Positions 7,021 through 14,404 of a DNA stretch of 14,467 nucleotides are shown one piece after another. The position numbers and the translations under genes are program-made. Source of the DNA: Notoacmeibacter ruber (GTDB lineage Bacteria > Pseudomonadota > Alphaproteobacteria > Rhizobiales > Rhizobiaceae); the NCBI RefSeq assembly GCF_003668555.1, contig NZ_RCWN01000004.1, positions 1 through 14,467 on the forward strand. Direction: 5' to 3'. A model generated the notes under the pieces. The model was not told the DNA's origin, ran no database searches, and saw nothing but the letters and a program-made list of their open reading frames with translations. Every line of letters starts with the position of its first letter. The stretch's first letter is position 1.

Positions 7021-7809
7021 TCACTCGCGGGTTTTTCCCGTCGCGTCGAGGATGAGCCGAACCGTTTCTTCCGGCTGATCCCACATGGGAAAATGCCCGC
7101 ACTTCTCGAACCAGTGCAGTTTGGCGGATGGAAAGGCCTCCATCGCCCGGGCGGCCTGACGCGGCAGACACAGACGATCCTGCCGGCCCCATCCGATGAC
7201 GACGGGCTGGGAAGTCTCTGCCGCTGGTCCTTCCTGTTCTGGCGCGGTGGCGAGATCGCGCACGAGCGCATCGAAGGTTTTAGTCGCGGCAAAGCTCTTG
7301 AGCTCGGTCGCGACGATCTCAGGGTCCAGCTTCCAGGGACGTGCCGACAGCTGCGCCAGTAGCATGCTGCGAGTTGCAGTGGACCGGGAGAGGGTCGGCA
7401 GTGCAGGCCCCAGGCCACGCACGAGCCGGATCGACGCGGCGAGTGTGGAGCGGAAATATGTCCTCTCCCAGCCGCGCCAGAAGCCGCCGGGATCGAGGGC
7501 GATCGTCGCGCCGACTTTCCCGCGGCGCGCCATCTCGAGCACGATCCTCGCGCCGAGCGAACTGCCGACGATGTCGATGCCTTCGAGGCCCTGTTCGATG
7601 ATGAAGGACTCGACGCTGTCGACGAGCCCCCTGAACGTGCCGCTATCGGCAGCAGCGGGTGTTTCGCCGTGCCCCGGCAGGTCCAGGGTCACGACTTCGC
7701 GCGTCTCGGAGAGCGCAGGAAGGATCGTGGTCCAGGATCGCCACGATCCTCCGAGCCCGTGCACGAGGAGAAGCGGAGGGCCTGCGCCTTGGCGTATGAA
7801 ATTCAGCAT
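7021..7809 (-). CDS. Alpha/beta hydrolase
   Basis: A soluble alpha/beta-fold hydrolase of 262 residues from the preferred start. Motifs, numbered from the longer possible start at 7851, are the oxyanion HGLGG (31-35), the nucleophile Ser98 in VGSSLGA, the acid Asp225 in GWGRQDRL and the base His253 in CGHFPMWDQP, so the triad is complete. The DLPGHGETP motif is typical of esterases, lactonases and meta-cleavage-type hydrolases; the substrate cannot be inferred. ATG 7809 (MLNFIRQGAGPPLLLVHG) is preferred because GAGGAAG stands just upstream on the minus strand and because the family normally begins shortly before the first strand. The gene stands alone: an IS21 relic follows its stop at once and a gene-poor stretch precedes it. 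Confidence 0.88.
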   Translation of the reverse strand: MLNFIRQGAGPPLLLVHGLGGSWRSWTTILPALSETREVVTLDLPGHGETPAAADSGTFRGLVDSVESFIIEQGLEGIDIVGSSLGARIVLEMARRGKVGATIALDPGGFWRGWERTYFRSTLAASIRLVRGLGPALPTLSRSTATRSMLLAQLSARPWKLDPEIVATELKSFAATKTFDALVRDLATAPEQEGPAAETSQPVVIGWGRQDRLCLPRQAARAMEAFPSAKLHWFEKCGHFPMWDQPEETVRLILDATGKTRE

Positions 7810-8409
7810 CCGTATCTTCCTCGCTCGTAACAAGTGTACTCTCGGCCGCATCGTGCGTTTGATGGCAACGTGCGGATCAACGCTTTGATCCTCACGCCGG
7901 CCGGGTCATTCGGCCCGCGCCCTGCCGACTACGTAGCTCATCGAGCGCTTGGTAGGTGGACTTTTGCCATTCGCAGCTTCGGACCCCTTTTTCTTCGGCG
8001 CTGATAGGACAACTTGACACCGCATGCCGATTGGTTGGTCTATGGTCAAAGGCGATGCATGGCGACGCCGTAGCCCACTCGTCGTCGCCGGCAGCGCTGA
8101 GACTATCCTTCGGCTGGCCGCGTATCGCTGAAGCGGTGCTGACGATTGCAAATGGACTTGGAATTACATTACCGATCGAGTTCAAGGCGCACGATGATGT
8201 CTCGCTACCGGTGGTGATGATCGTCGCGGTTTAAGTTGATCGAGAACGCTTGCAGGGAAACCTGCATGGCCGGAGCGGCGCCGATTCACGATGTTATTCG
8301 TAAAGCTGCCAGTCCGCTTTCGGCCAAAAGCACTCTCAGGCGTGGAGTGAAATACAGATTGTCTATTGATATGAGTGGGAGCCGGCGACGAATAGAAATA
8401 CCGCTGCCC
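7810..8409. other. Gene-poor stretch between hydrolase and integrase
   Basis: Open frames occur on both strands (for example 7956-8234 plus and 7892-8185 minus), but none shows a recognisable family, a convincing ribosome site or a clear coding advantage over its opposite strand. The stretch holds the second copy of the 30-base repeat. If the integrase once marked an island end, this DNA lies on its 3' side. Confidence 0.4.
8303..8332 (+). repeat. 30-base dispersed repeat, copy 2
   Basis: It begins AAGCTGCCAGTCCGC and ends AAAAGCA, matching 6539-6568 with 3 differences in 30 and in the same orientation. Confidence 0.6.
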
Positions 8410-10005
8410 CTATCTACGATGTTCATCGACCTCAAATCTAGGAAGTTTCCGGATGGCCATTGCCTTCGCCTTAAGCGTCACGTCCCCATACTGATCAGCG
8501 ACCGTGCGGGCGGCATGCCCCTGGATAGCGTTATAAATTCTCGCTTCGATTTCTGCATCGATGCACCGCGTTGTGAAGAGGTGCCGCCAACCATGGTTCG
8601 GCTGAACGTTAGGGTCGGGGACAACGTCTCGAACAAACTCACGCATCCTGTTCAACAGTCCCGAAAGAGGTCCGGCCACGTCACCGTTCTTCCCCGGTAC
8701 AACGAATAGCGGCCCCGGCTGTGCCGCCTCGACAAAAAGATGGAAACCAAGGTCGATGAGTTGCGGGTGCAGTACGATGTCTCTGGCTTGATTGGTCTTC
8801 ACCGTTCCAGCGTCAGGCGTGATGCGTAGGACCCAAAAACCGTTCTCGAAACGAATGTCTTGGCGGCGTAGCTGACCAATCTCGCCAACTCTCGCGCCGC
8901 TGAACGCACATAGCCACGGTATCCAGTGCTTTGCCGCTGCGGTCGACGGAAGCTCTCGTGGGATTGGCTCATAGTTCAGAGCAGCTGATAAGATCGCATT
9001 TGCCTCGTCGTCGGTGAAGCCTTTTGGCCTGAGCTGAGGCTTCTTTCCTACTCGTATGGTAACCCCCTCGGCGGGATTCTCTGCCAGCTTCCGGTTTATC
9101 TTCGCCCAGCCAAAAATGGTTTTCAGAGCGGAGAGGTCGCTGTCTTTTACGGTTTTCGCACTGGGTATTTTACCTGTCCGCTGAGACGGTGTTGTCAGCC
9201 GATGATCTTTGAAAGCGACAACGTCGTCTGGGGTGACACGTGTCGCATCGTCATGCCCCAGAAAGGCAACGAACCCTTTCACAGTATGGTGATAGCTTTC
9301 ATGCGTGCTAGGTTTGCGGCCGGCCGCCTTCGCCTCCTGCCACCATGATTCGAACAGACCTGTGACCGACAAAGGCTTAATAGCGGTGTCCGCGAAACGA
9401 GGCTGTTCAGCTGGAGAAACGTGAGCTGCCTTGGTCGTGGCTACATCGCCTGGATCGATTATGCCTTCGGCCAACTGATCAAGCTTCAAGCTTGCCCTTT
9501 GAAAGGCCGCCGCGATGGCTCTCGACAATTTGAAATAGCTGAGATCATCAACCCGAAGTCCAAAATGCGCGAGGCAATTGTCAGTCTGGATATGGCAGAA
9601 CCGACGCATAAAGTCTCTTATGATGTCATCTGCGACAACTGTCTTGCCATCTGTACGCAAATCTTTGGTCCACAGATCAGCATAGAGATGCGTACGCCAC
9701 GTCAATTGCATGCGCGGATCGTCAGCATGACCATTCAGCCAATTGTCGTGAGAAAGCTTGGCGTATTCATGCGCCTCGCGCTCTGTCAGCGAACGGTAAC
9801 CGGCTCGGAGGTTGGACCATCGGACCTCCACCTGCGCCGATACCTTTGCATATTCGACGCGAGCTTCAGCGGCGTCCTTCGTACCCAAAGTGACCAGTTC
9901 TTCGCGTTTACCAACCAGTTCACGCAGATCTTTCGGTACGGCTCGCCGGTACCAGAAAACACCGGTCTTCGGATGGGGCCAAGGTTGAGCCATTTTCAAC
10001 GCCAT
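8410..10005 (-). CDS. Tyrosine site-specific integrase
   Basis: A phage/island-type tyrosine recombinase (531 residues from ATG 10005) that would integrate and excise DNA at an att site. Numbered from the longer possible start at 10014: the N-terminal region starts with PWPHPKTGVFWYRRAVP, typical of the N-terminal domain of such proteobacterial integrases. A SAM-like core-binding domain follows at about 215-310. The catalytic domain has Arg375 (FSGARVGEIGQL), Lys406 (GTVKTNQARD), His474 and Arg477 (NHGWRHLF), His500 (IQGHAA) and nucleophile Tyr509 (ADQYGDV). The full catalytic set is present and the length is usual. MALKMAQPW at 10005 is the more likely start than the GTG at 10014. A tRNA-end-like sequence and short direct repeats lie directly upstream, which suits an int-att module. 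No excisionase gene was recognised. Confidence 0.92.
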   Translation of the reverse strand: MALKMAQPWPHPKTGVFWYRRAVPKDLRELVGKREELVTLGTKDAAEARVEYAKVSAQVEVRWSNLRAGYRSLTEREAHEYAKLSHDNWLNGHADDPRMQLTWRTHLYADLWTKDLRTDGKTVVADDIIRDFMRRFCHIQTDNCLAHFGLRVDDLSYFKLSRAIAAAFQRASLKLDQLAEGIIDPGDVATTKAAHVSPAEQPRFADTAIKPLSVTGLFESWWQEAKAAGRKPSTHESYHHTVKGFVAFLGHDDATRVTPDDVVAFKDHRLTTPSQRTGKIPSAKTVKDSDLSALKTIFGWAKINRKLAENPAEGVTIRVGKKPQLRPKGFTDDEANAILSAALNYEPIPRELPSTAAAKHWIPWLCAFSGARVGEIGQLRRQDIRFENGFWVLRITPDAGTVKTNQARDIVLHPQLIDLGFHLFVEAAQPGPLFVVPGKNGDVAGPLSGLLNRMREFVRDVVPDPNVQPNHGWRHLFTTRCIDAEIEARIYNAIQGHAARTVADQYGDVTLKAKAMAIRKLPRFEVDEHRR

Positions 10006-10030
10006 TTGTATCACCCGCTTGTATCACTCG
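10006..10030 (+). repeat. Tandem 12-mers at the integrase start
   Basis: TTGTATCACCCG (10006-10017) and TTGTATCACTCG (10019-10030) form a tandem pair with one mismatch and a 13-base period. They sit immediately upstream of the integrase ATG, a reasonable place for integrase arm binding or autoregulation. The function is inferred. Confidence 0.4.
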
Positions 10031-10049
10031 GGCTACCACAAATCAATGA

Positions 10050-10146
10050 ATTGGCTTATGTTTCTGACGCTCCAAACGAATTCGGAGAAATGGTGCCAGG
10101 AGAGGACTCGATATCTCGTCCTACGCCCTTAACTTCATTGGCTTAT
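10050..10146 (+). repeat. ATTGGCTTAT direct repeats flanking the candidate att core
   Basis: The 10-mer ATTGGCTTAT occurs at 10050-10059 and 10137-10146 in the same orientation. The two copies bracket the tRNA-end-like segment at 10091-10111. This arrangement suits accessory arm sites around an att core, but chance repetition in AT-rich DNA is possible. Confidence 0.35.
10091..10111 (-). other. Candidate integrase attachment site (tRNA 3'-end match)
   Basis: The minus strand reads TCGA followed by GTCCTCTCCTGGCACCA. This matches the T-loop, T-stem and acceptor end with CCA of many bacterial tRNAs (tRNA-Leu-like, GTTCGAGTCCTCTCCTGGGCACCA style), lacking one G. No tRNA body is found upstream: the would-be 5' half of the T-stem does not pair. 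It is thus a tRNA end fragment rather than a tRNA gene, as expected of an att site next to a tyrosine integrase. No second copy was found in the window. Confidence 0.5.
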
Positions 10147-10199
10147 AATTTTCACACAACTAGAGAAACCAACAAAAGCACCAACATCTCATGATTGTC

Positions 10200-10982
10200 A
10201 GGTGACCGCGCTCTCTAAGACATGTTTCCGGTCGTGCAGATGTTAGATAAGACCGTATCGCAGTTTTAGAACACCACCAACGAGCTTCGCTTTAGATCGG
10301 CAAAAGTTGCCTAGCGCATATGCGTCGGATCAAACTACAGGAGCCGAATAACAAGCAGAACCCCAACTACCCATCCAGACTTCATCTTCCGGAGGTTCGT
10401 CAAAGCGTATCGCGAACTATCGCCGACAATCGTCATTTCGAAGAGTGACGATCAGCTCATTCGTTCAATCATCAAGGACGTGATCGCAGGATGGAAAGTA
10501 CGAAGCCCTTCAACGTGGAATTCCGCTCGACCCGACCGGCCAGCCTGATGTCGAAAGCACTTCAGAATGCTCAGTTCACCTCTTGAGCTTTTTCAATCGG
10601 CTTATGAACGAAATGAAGGAGCAGCGCGGATTTCGTCTGTTGCCAGCGCGGGGCAACCGAACTGCTCTATAACAACGATGTGTAAGGAGACTTTGAGCAG
10701 CCATTCATAAGACTGCAAAGCGCAGACATTAAAAATCTTCGTCGCATCCTGTCCAAGCCATACGAAGGGTGTGCCCTTGAAATTATATCTCGGAATTGAT
10801 CGGGATGCCGACGACTGGTCTTTGAACGCAATGGATTGGTTGTAGTCTGATGAAGACTTGGCGAGTGCCGTATTCTACGCAAGGCGCTTGCCAGTTACAT
10901 GTATGAAACTCCGTACTATAGGGGTCTCTTGTCAATTTCTGATCCAGCGGCCAATCTGAAGTTCTATATGAGGAGGATGCTC
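10200..10982. other. Gene-free stretch with possible decayed coding fragments
   Basis: No intact gene is visible. Short plus-strand frames look faintly protein-like but are broken by stops and frame changes. Examples are a frame around 10390-10550 (RRFVKAYRELSPTIVISKSD), one near 10580-10660 (SFFNRLMNEMKEQRGFRLLP) and one near 10690-10795 (GDFEQPFIRLQSADIKNL). They could be remnants of one or more old genes. The last bases before 10983 hold the ribosome site of the next gene. No RNA gene was recognised. Confidence 0.4.
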
Positions 10983-11375
10983 ATGGCACTCGGTTGCTTC
11001 AAGAACATCGTCGCGAGCGCGTGCTTTTGCGCTTCCTTCGCGATGTCGAGTGCTGCAAACGCCGATCCGGCCTACTATGAAGGCATTCCTGCAGAAGCCG
11101 TGTCCTGCATTGTCGAAAACCTTGACGTCTACCGCGCGACGGAAAACGCGATTGTTATCATCCGACCTGATATATGCCCGAATACCGATGCTTTGGCCGG
11201 CTCGCTCGATGGGCGTATCAATATGCTGCCAGGTAGCAGTTTCTACCACGGATCCGGTCCGTCAGCTCCGTCGAGGACCCTTGCCTACACGAAGCCGCAA
11301 CTCGAATGCCTTGCCGAGTTGAAAGCAAACCGTCAGATCGATCTTTTGCCGAAAGATCCCTGTAGCATCCGATGA
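10983..11375 (+). CDS. Small secreted protein with four cysteines
   Basis: The start is ATG 10983, preceded at a six-base distance by a perfect AGGAGG. The product has 130 residues. The N-terminus (MALGCFKNIVASACFCASFA, then MSSAANA before DPAYYEG) is a typical Sec signal peptide with probable cleavage after ANA, so the mature protein should be periplasmic. It keeps four cysteines (AVSCIVEN, PDICPNT, LECLAEL, DPCSIR) that could form two disulfides. The family is not recognised. Its stop codon overlaps the start of the next gene (ATGA), so the two are translated together. The open frame extends upstream to 10899, but that part has no ribosome site. The job is unknown; the secreted genes on the opposite strand raise the possibility of a shared envelope role. 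Confidence 0.75.
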   Translation: MALGCFKNIVASACFCASFAMSSAANADPAYYEGIPAEAVSCIVENLDVYRATENAIVIIRPDICPNTDALAGSLDGRINMLPGSSFYHGSGPSAPSRTLAYTKPQLECLAELKANRQIDLLPKDPCSIR

Positions 11376-12025
11376 GTCCGGACGATCAAGAAGAGGCCGC
11401 GCGCACGCCCCCCAATTACGATGCGTCCGGGTGCCATTCGAGTGGCAGAGAGCATAAAGTCCGATTGCAGAAGGACAATCGGGACCGCCTGATCGAGACA
11501 CTCACCGGCGTGGCATCCGTAGCAACGTTCCTGACGGTGCTCATCGCCCTCATCGCGTTCCTTCAGGATCTTCGCCAGTCCGAGGCGCAACGTCTCCACG
11601 ATCAACGCCTAGAGCGGCGCGAGGCTTCACTCGAAGTCGTCAACCGCTTCAGCAGTGGAGAGGTGCTTGCCGCCCGACTGCTAATCCTGCGGGGACTGAT
11701 GATGGTGGGACCTGACCAACTCCAATCCGTTTCGACGGATAGTGACAGCATGGCCGACCTCGCTCGGGTGATGGCGACAGCGACTGGCGATCCTATCGCT
11801 TATGATCAATCGCTATTTGTCATCGCTGACTTTTACGACAGTGCCTATTCATGCGTAGAGGCAGGCATATGCGATGAAGCGACACTGAACGCGCAGATTG
11901 GTTCGTACGGAGCGCGTTTTCACTGCTTCTTCAGACCTGTCATCGGTAGGTTGCAGGCGGACTATCGCATTGATGGCTTGGGTAAAGGCGTAGAAATCTG
12001 GAGCCAGGAGTACGACGTTTGCTGA
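11372..12025 (+). CDS. Single-span membrane protein of unknown function
   Basis: A 217-residue protein with a hydrophilic N-terminus (about 1-40), one transmembrane helix (about 44-64, GVASVATFLTVLIALIAFLQ) and a charged helical, possibly coiled-coil stretch (about 66-92). A helical C-terminal region follows with FVIADFYDSAYSCVEAGICD. The layout recalls DUF4760-type proteins (one TM, then a helical domain with an F-x-x-xA-x-x-x-x-G-x-x-D pattern), but that is a weak resemblance. Its start overlaps the stop of the preceding secreted-protein gene, giving a two-gene operon. It ends 3 bases before the convergent stop of the protease-like gene on the other strand. Confidence 0.7.
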   Translation: MSPDDQEEAARTPPNYDASGCHSSGREHKVRLQKDNRDRLIETLTGVASVATFLTVLIALIAFLQDLRQSEAQRLHDQRLERREASLEVVNRFSSGEVLAARLLILRGLMMVGPDQLQSVSTDSDSMADLARVMATATGDPIAYDQSLFVIADFYDSAYSCVEAGICDEATLNAQIGSYGARFHCFFRPVIGRLQADYRIDGLGKGVEIWSQEYDVC

Positions 12026-12028
12026 CGC

Positions 12029-13171
12029 TCAAATGCACAGGCGCAGAACGGCGCGAGCCACATCCTGTTGACCTGCGATTCGAGGAACCTCGAACACGTC
12101 GTAGAACGCAGCTTCATCAGCTCGGGTGAAGTGGTCTTCAGTACGGACATCGAACAGTTCGGCTGCGGCTAGCTTTCGGGCTCCCTCCGGGCTTACCTTT
12201 GTCACGACAACAGTCCGTCCGGTCTGAGACATCGAAACAACGTCGTCGATGGTTACGTCGACGGATGCGTCCTGAGTATGAATGGTGAGATATTTGCCCA
12301 TGCGCTCGTAGCGGCGACCCAAGTCTTCAACGTCCGACCAAGTCCCTGTGGGAAGCAGAACAGTAAGATGATGCTGGCCTTGGCCCGCGCAGTAGAGGCG
12401 AAACTGTCGTCCAGTTCGTGACGTCTGCATCTCCGCAATCAGTCCGCGATCTCCGAATGGAACCGCGTTCCATTTTTCGGCTGCATCCTCGGAATTGTCG
12501 ATGTTCAAATTGATCGCTTCGACATCGGAAATATAACGGAATTCGTCGGGCGGTGCCTCGGCCGCGAGAGGATAGAGGTCAGCGCTAATTCCCATTTCGA
12601 GGATATAGTCCACAATCAGCCCTGTGTTGTATTGCTCTCGAGCGGATCGCACCAATTGATCGAGTCCGGAAATTGTGACGGTTTCTGCGTCTAAGGGCTC
12701 GTCTGCGAATTGATGAAACCCCAGCGAAGCTTCACTCGAAAGGCTTCTTCGTTCTCCACCCAGAAACGCATAAGCGCACGCGGATAGACAGCGAGCATTG
12801 GTCGCCCTTACCTGGTCGCTGCTCAGCTCATCATCTCGGGACTCCCGGAATCCAATCGCGACCGCAATTCCTTCCTGCCTGAACATTCTTCCCAATTCGA
12901 GGCCGGCGGCGAGACTGCCGCCAGTAGAGTTTAGATAGAGAACATGTCCAACACCGCTCGATGCGAGAAATTCCTCAAAAACGCGTGGTGTATCTGGGGT
13001 GATGATGCCTTCGCCGTAGGACCATTCACAACTGAAGCAATTCCCGCCCGTGCCGCCTGTGGAGAAGCGCATTGCTTCGGATCTTTCATCAGGCAGGGGT
13101 TGTGCTAGTGCTGCATGGATCGAGACTGCAGCGAGCAGTATACAAAAGAGCGCTTTAATAGCCGTTGTCAT
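12029..13171 (-). CDS. Secreted ClpP/crotonase-fold serine protease-like protein
   Basis: A 380-residue protein with a signal peptide (MTTAIKALFCILLAAVSIHA, cleavage near ALAQ), therefore periplasmic. After the paired cysteines of GGNCFSCEW comes an ATP-independent ClpP/crotonase-like fold of the kind grouped as COG3904 predicted periplasmic proteins. It has the oxyanion-loop motif NSTGGSLAAGLELG (TGG at 83-85), a probable nucleophile Ser130 in RCLSACAYAFLGGERR and a probable base His153 in SLGFHQF. A C-terminal domain of about 150 residues ends with a cysteine (RLCI). ATG 13171 overlaps the stop of the upstream paralogue as ATGA and is preferred; a GTG at 13183 is possible. It is the downstream partner of a diverged, apparently inactive copy. 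The substrate is unknown. Confidence 0.8.
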   Translation of the reverse strand: MTTAIKALFCILLAAVSIHAALAQPLPDERSEAMRFSTGGTGGNCFSCEWSYGEGIITPDTPRVFEEFLASSGVGHVLYLNSTGGSLAAGLELGRMFRQEGIAVAIGFRESRDDELSSDQVRATNARCLSACAYAFLGGERRSLSSEASLGFHQFADEPLDAETVTISGLDQLVRSAREQYNTGLIVDYILEMGISADLYPLAAEAPPDEFRYISDVEAINLNIDNSEDAAEKWNAVPFGDRGLIAEMQTSRTGRQFRLYCAGQGQHHLTVLLPTGTWSDVEDLGRRYERMGKYLTIHTQDASVDVTIDDVVSMSQTGRTVVVTKVSPEGARKLAAAELFDVRTEDHFTRADEAAFYDVFEVPRIAGQQDVARAVLRLCI

Positions 13172-14265
13172 TCGTTTCTGCACACCTCCAGTACTCGGAC
13201 TGGCAAGCGACTATCGCCAGTTATTTTAGGAAAGCTGTAGAGCATCTGAAAAGGGGTACTGTAAGCGCGCGGCAAGCTCCGAAGACTCACTGGATGGACG
13301 CTTTTTGCATTGGCGATTGCAACCGCACCCACTTTGGTAGTGAGCGCCAATATAAAAGGGCCATAATCCGTAGAATTTACGCTCCAATTTCTTACTTTAA
13401 CCTGCGTGGTGTCAGTCTTTAATATAAATTCTGGACCAACTACATCACGTAAATCTATTATACCCGATAAATTCCCCTCAGGATAAGCCAAAGATATAGC
13501 ATAATCCCCCAATATACATACTATCGCAAGTTCCCGACCAGTATTCCTAGCGGCTGCGTACGCTGTTAACCCGTCACCACTGGCTATGGCTGTCCACGGA
13601 CCCGCGACGTCACCCGCAGTCTGAATATCTAGTTCGTTCAGCTCGTCTTCTGTGAGCATTCGAGCGCCAGAGCCCGGTTGGACGCTGACGGCCAACGCGT
13701 ACAGATTGGCACCCACGTTCATATCGCGAATGTATTCCACGATGCGACCAGTCAGGATTTGTCCCTCGATCTGCTGACGACGCAAGTCGGCAGTATTGAG
13801 GACCCGCGTATCGGTATCGCTGATAAGGCTCATATCGATGGCAGGCGTCACGCCGAACAGACTGCCCTCAGGAATTGAGCGAACCTCTCCTCCTAAAAAA
13901 GCATAGGCACATGCACCGATGCATTCCCCGCCTTCCACTTCTTCGTACCAGGGTTCAAAGTATACAGCAGACAGACCAATCTCGGTGTGGAAGCCGTTCT
14001 GACGGATCAGCCTGCCAAGTGACAGACCAGATTCGATGTCTTCTCCGTTCCCTACCATTCGGATAAGTTGGCTTGGGTTTTCCTCTTCTTGCAGAAACTT
14101 CTCGAACGTCGCTGGTGTTTCTGACGTGATCTCTCCCTCTGCAACGATCCAACAGCACGAATTCAGGTTTCCGCCATCACTGACAGACTCAAATCGCATC
14201 GGCTCCGCGAAAGACACGACCGTGGACCACATCAGCACGGCAAGTCCAAGACACCAGGTTTTCAA
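13168..14265 (-). CDS. Diverged paralogue of the secreted protease, catalytic residues lost
   Basis: A 365-residue secreted protein paralogous to its downstream neighbour along its whole length: signal peptide, paired cysteines (NSCCW), GLSLGRLIRQNG, ACAYAFLGGE, LTGRIVEYI and a C-terminal cysteine. The catalytic positions are changed. CLSAC becomes CIGAC (Ser to Gly at 117), LGFHQF becomes FGVTPA (His to Val at 139), and the oxyanion STGGS becomes VGNGED. It is probably a pseudoenzyme that may regulate or scaffold the active copy. The start is taken as TTG 14265 (MKTWCLGLAVLMWSTVVSFA), six bases after GGGGAG; an ATG at 14292 without a good ribosome site is the alternative. The segment about 13340-13520 is clearly richer in A+T than the paralogue. 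Being first in the operon, it would be made from the same message as the active protein. Confidence 0.78.
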   Translation of the reverse strand: MKTWCLGLAVLMWSTVVSFAEPMRFESVSDGGNLNSCCWIVAEGEITSETPATFEKFLQEEENPSQLIRMVGNGEDIESGLSLGRLIRQNGFHTEIGLSAVYFEPWYEEVEGGECIGACAYAFLGGEVRSIPEGSLFGVTPAIDMSLISDTDTRVLNTADLRRQQIEGQILTGRIVEYIRDMNVGANLYALAVSVQPGSGARMLTEDELNELDIQTAGDVAGPWTAIASGDGLTAYAAARNTGRELAIVCILGDYAISLAYPEGNLSGIIDLRDVVGPEFILKTDTTQVKVRNWSVNSTDYGPFILALTTKVGAVAIANAKSVHPVSLRSLPRAYSTPFQMLYSFPKITGDSRLPVRVLEVCRNE

Positions 14266-14404
14266 AAGCCACTCCCCTGCAAGATTTACCATTGAGGATA
14301 ATTCTTCCTACAATTGCAACCGTCTGCGTACTTTCTGAGGTATATCGAGTAGATTCAATTGGTAAAACGGCAGCAGACGTTGGCGTCGATAAAAATAACA
14401 TTAG

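Noticed and set aside
7196..7888. 230-codon plus-strand open frame opposite the alpha/beta hydrolase
   Set aside because: The opposite strand has the complete hydrolase triad; this frame is a shadow.
7892..8234. Small genes on either strand between hydrolase and integrase
   Set aside because: Overlapping open frames exist on both strands without family match, ribosome site or clear coding bias.
10085..10180. Complete tRNA gene next to the integrase
   Set aside because: Only the last about 20 bases match a tRNA end. The 5' half of the T-stem, the anticodon arm and the acceptor 5' strand are absent.
9421..10194. 257-codon plus-strand open frame opposite the integrase N-terminus
   Set aside because: The minus strand encodes a full tyrosine integrase with its catalytic residues. 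The plus frame has no family features and runs through the att-like region.
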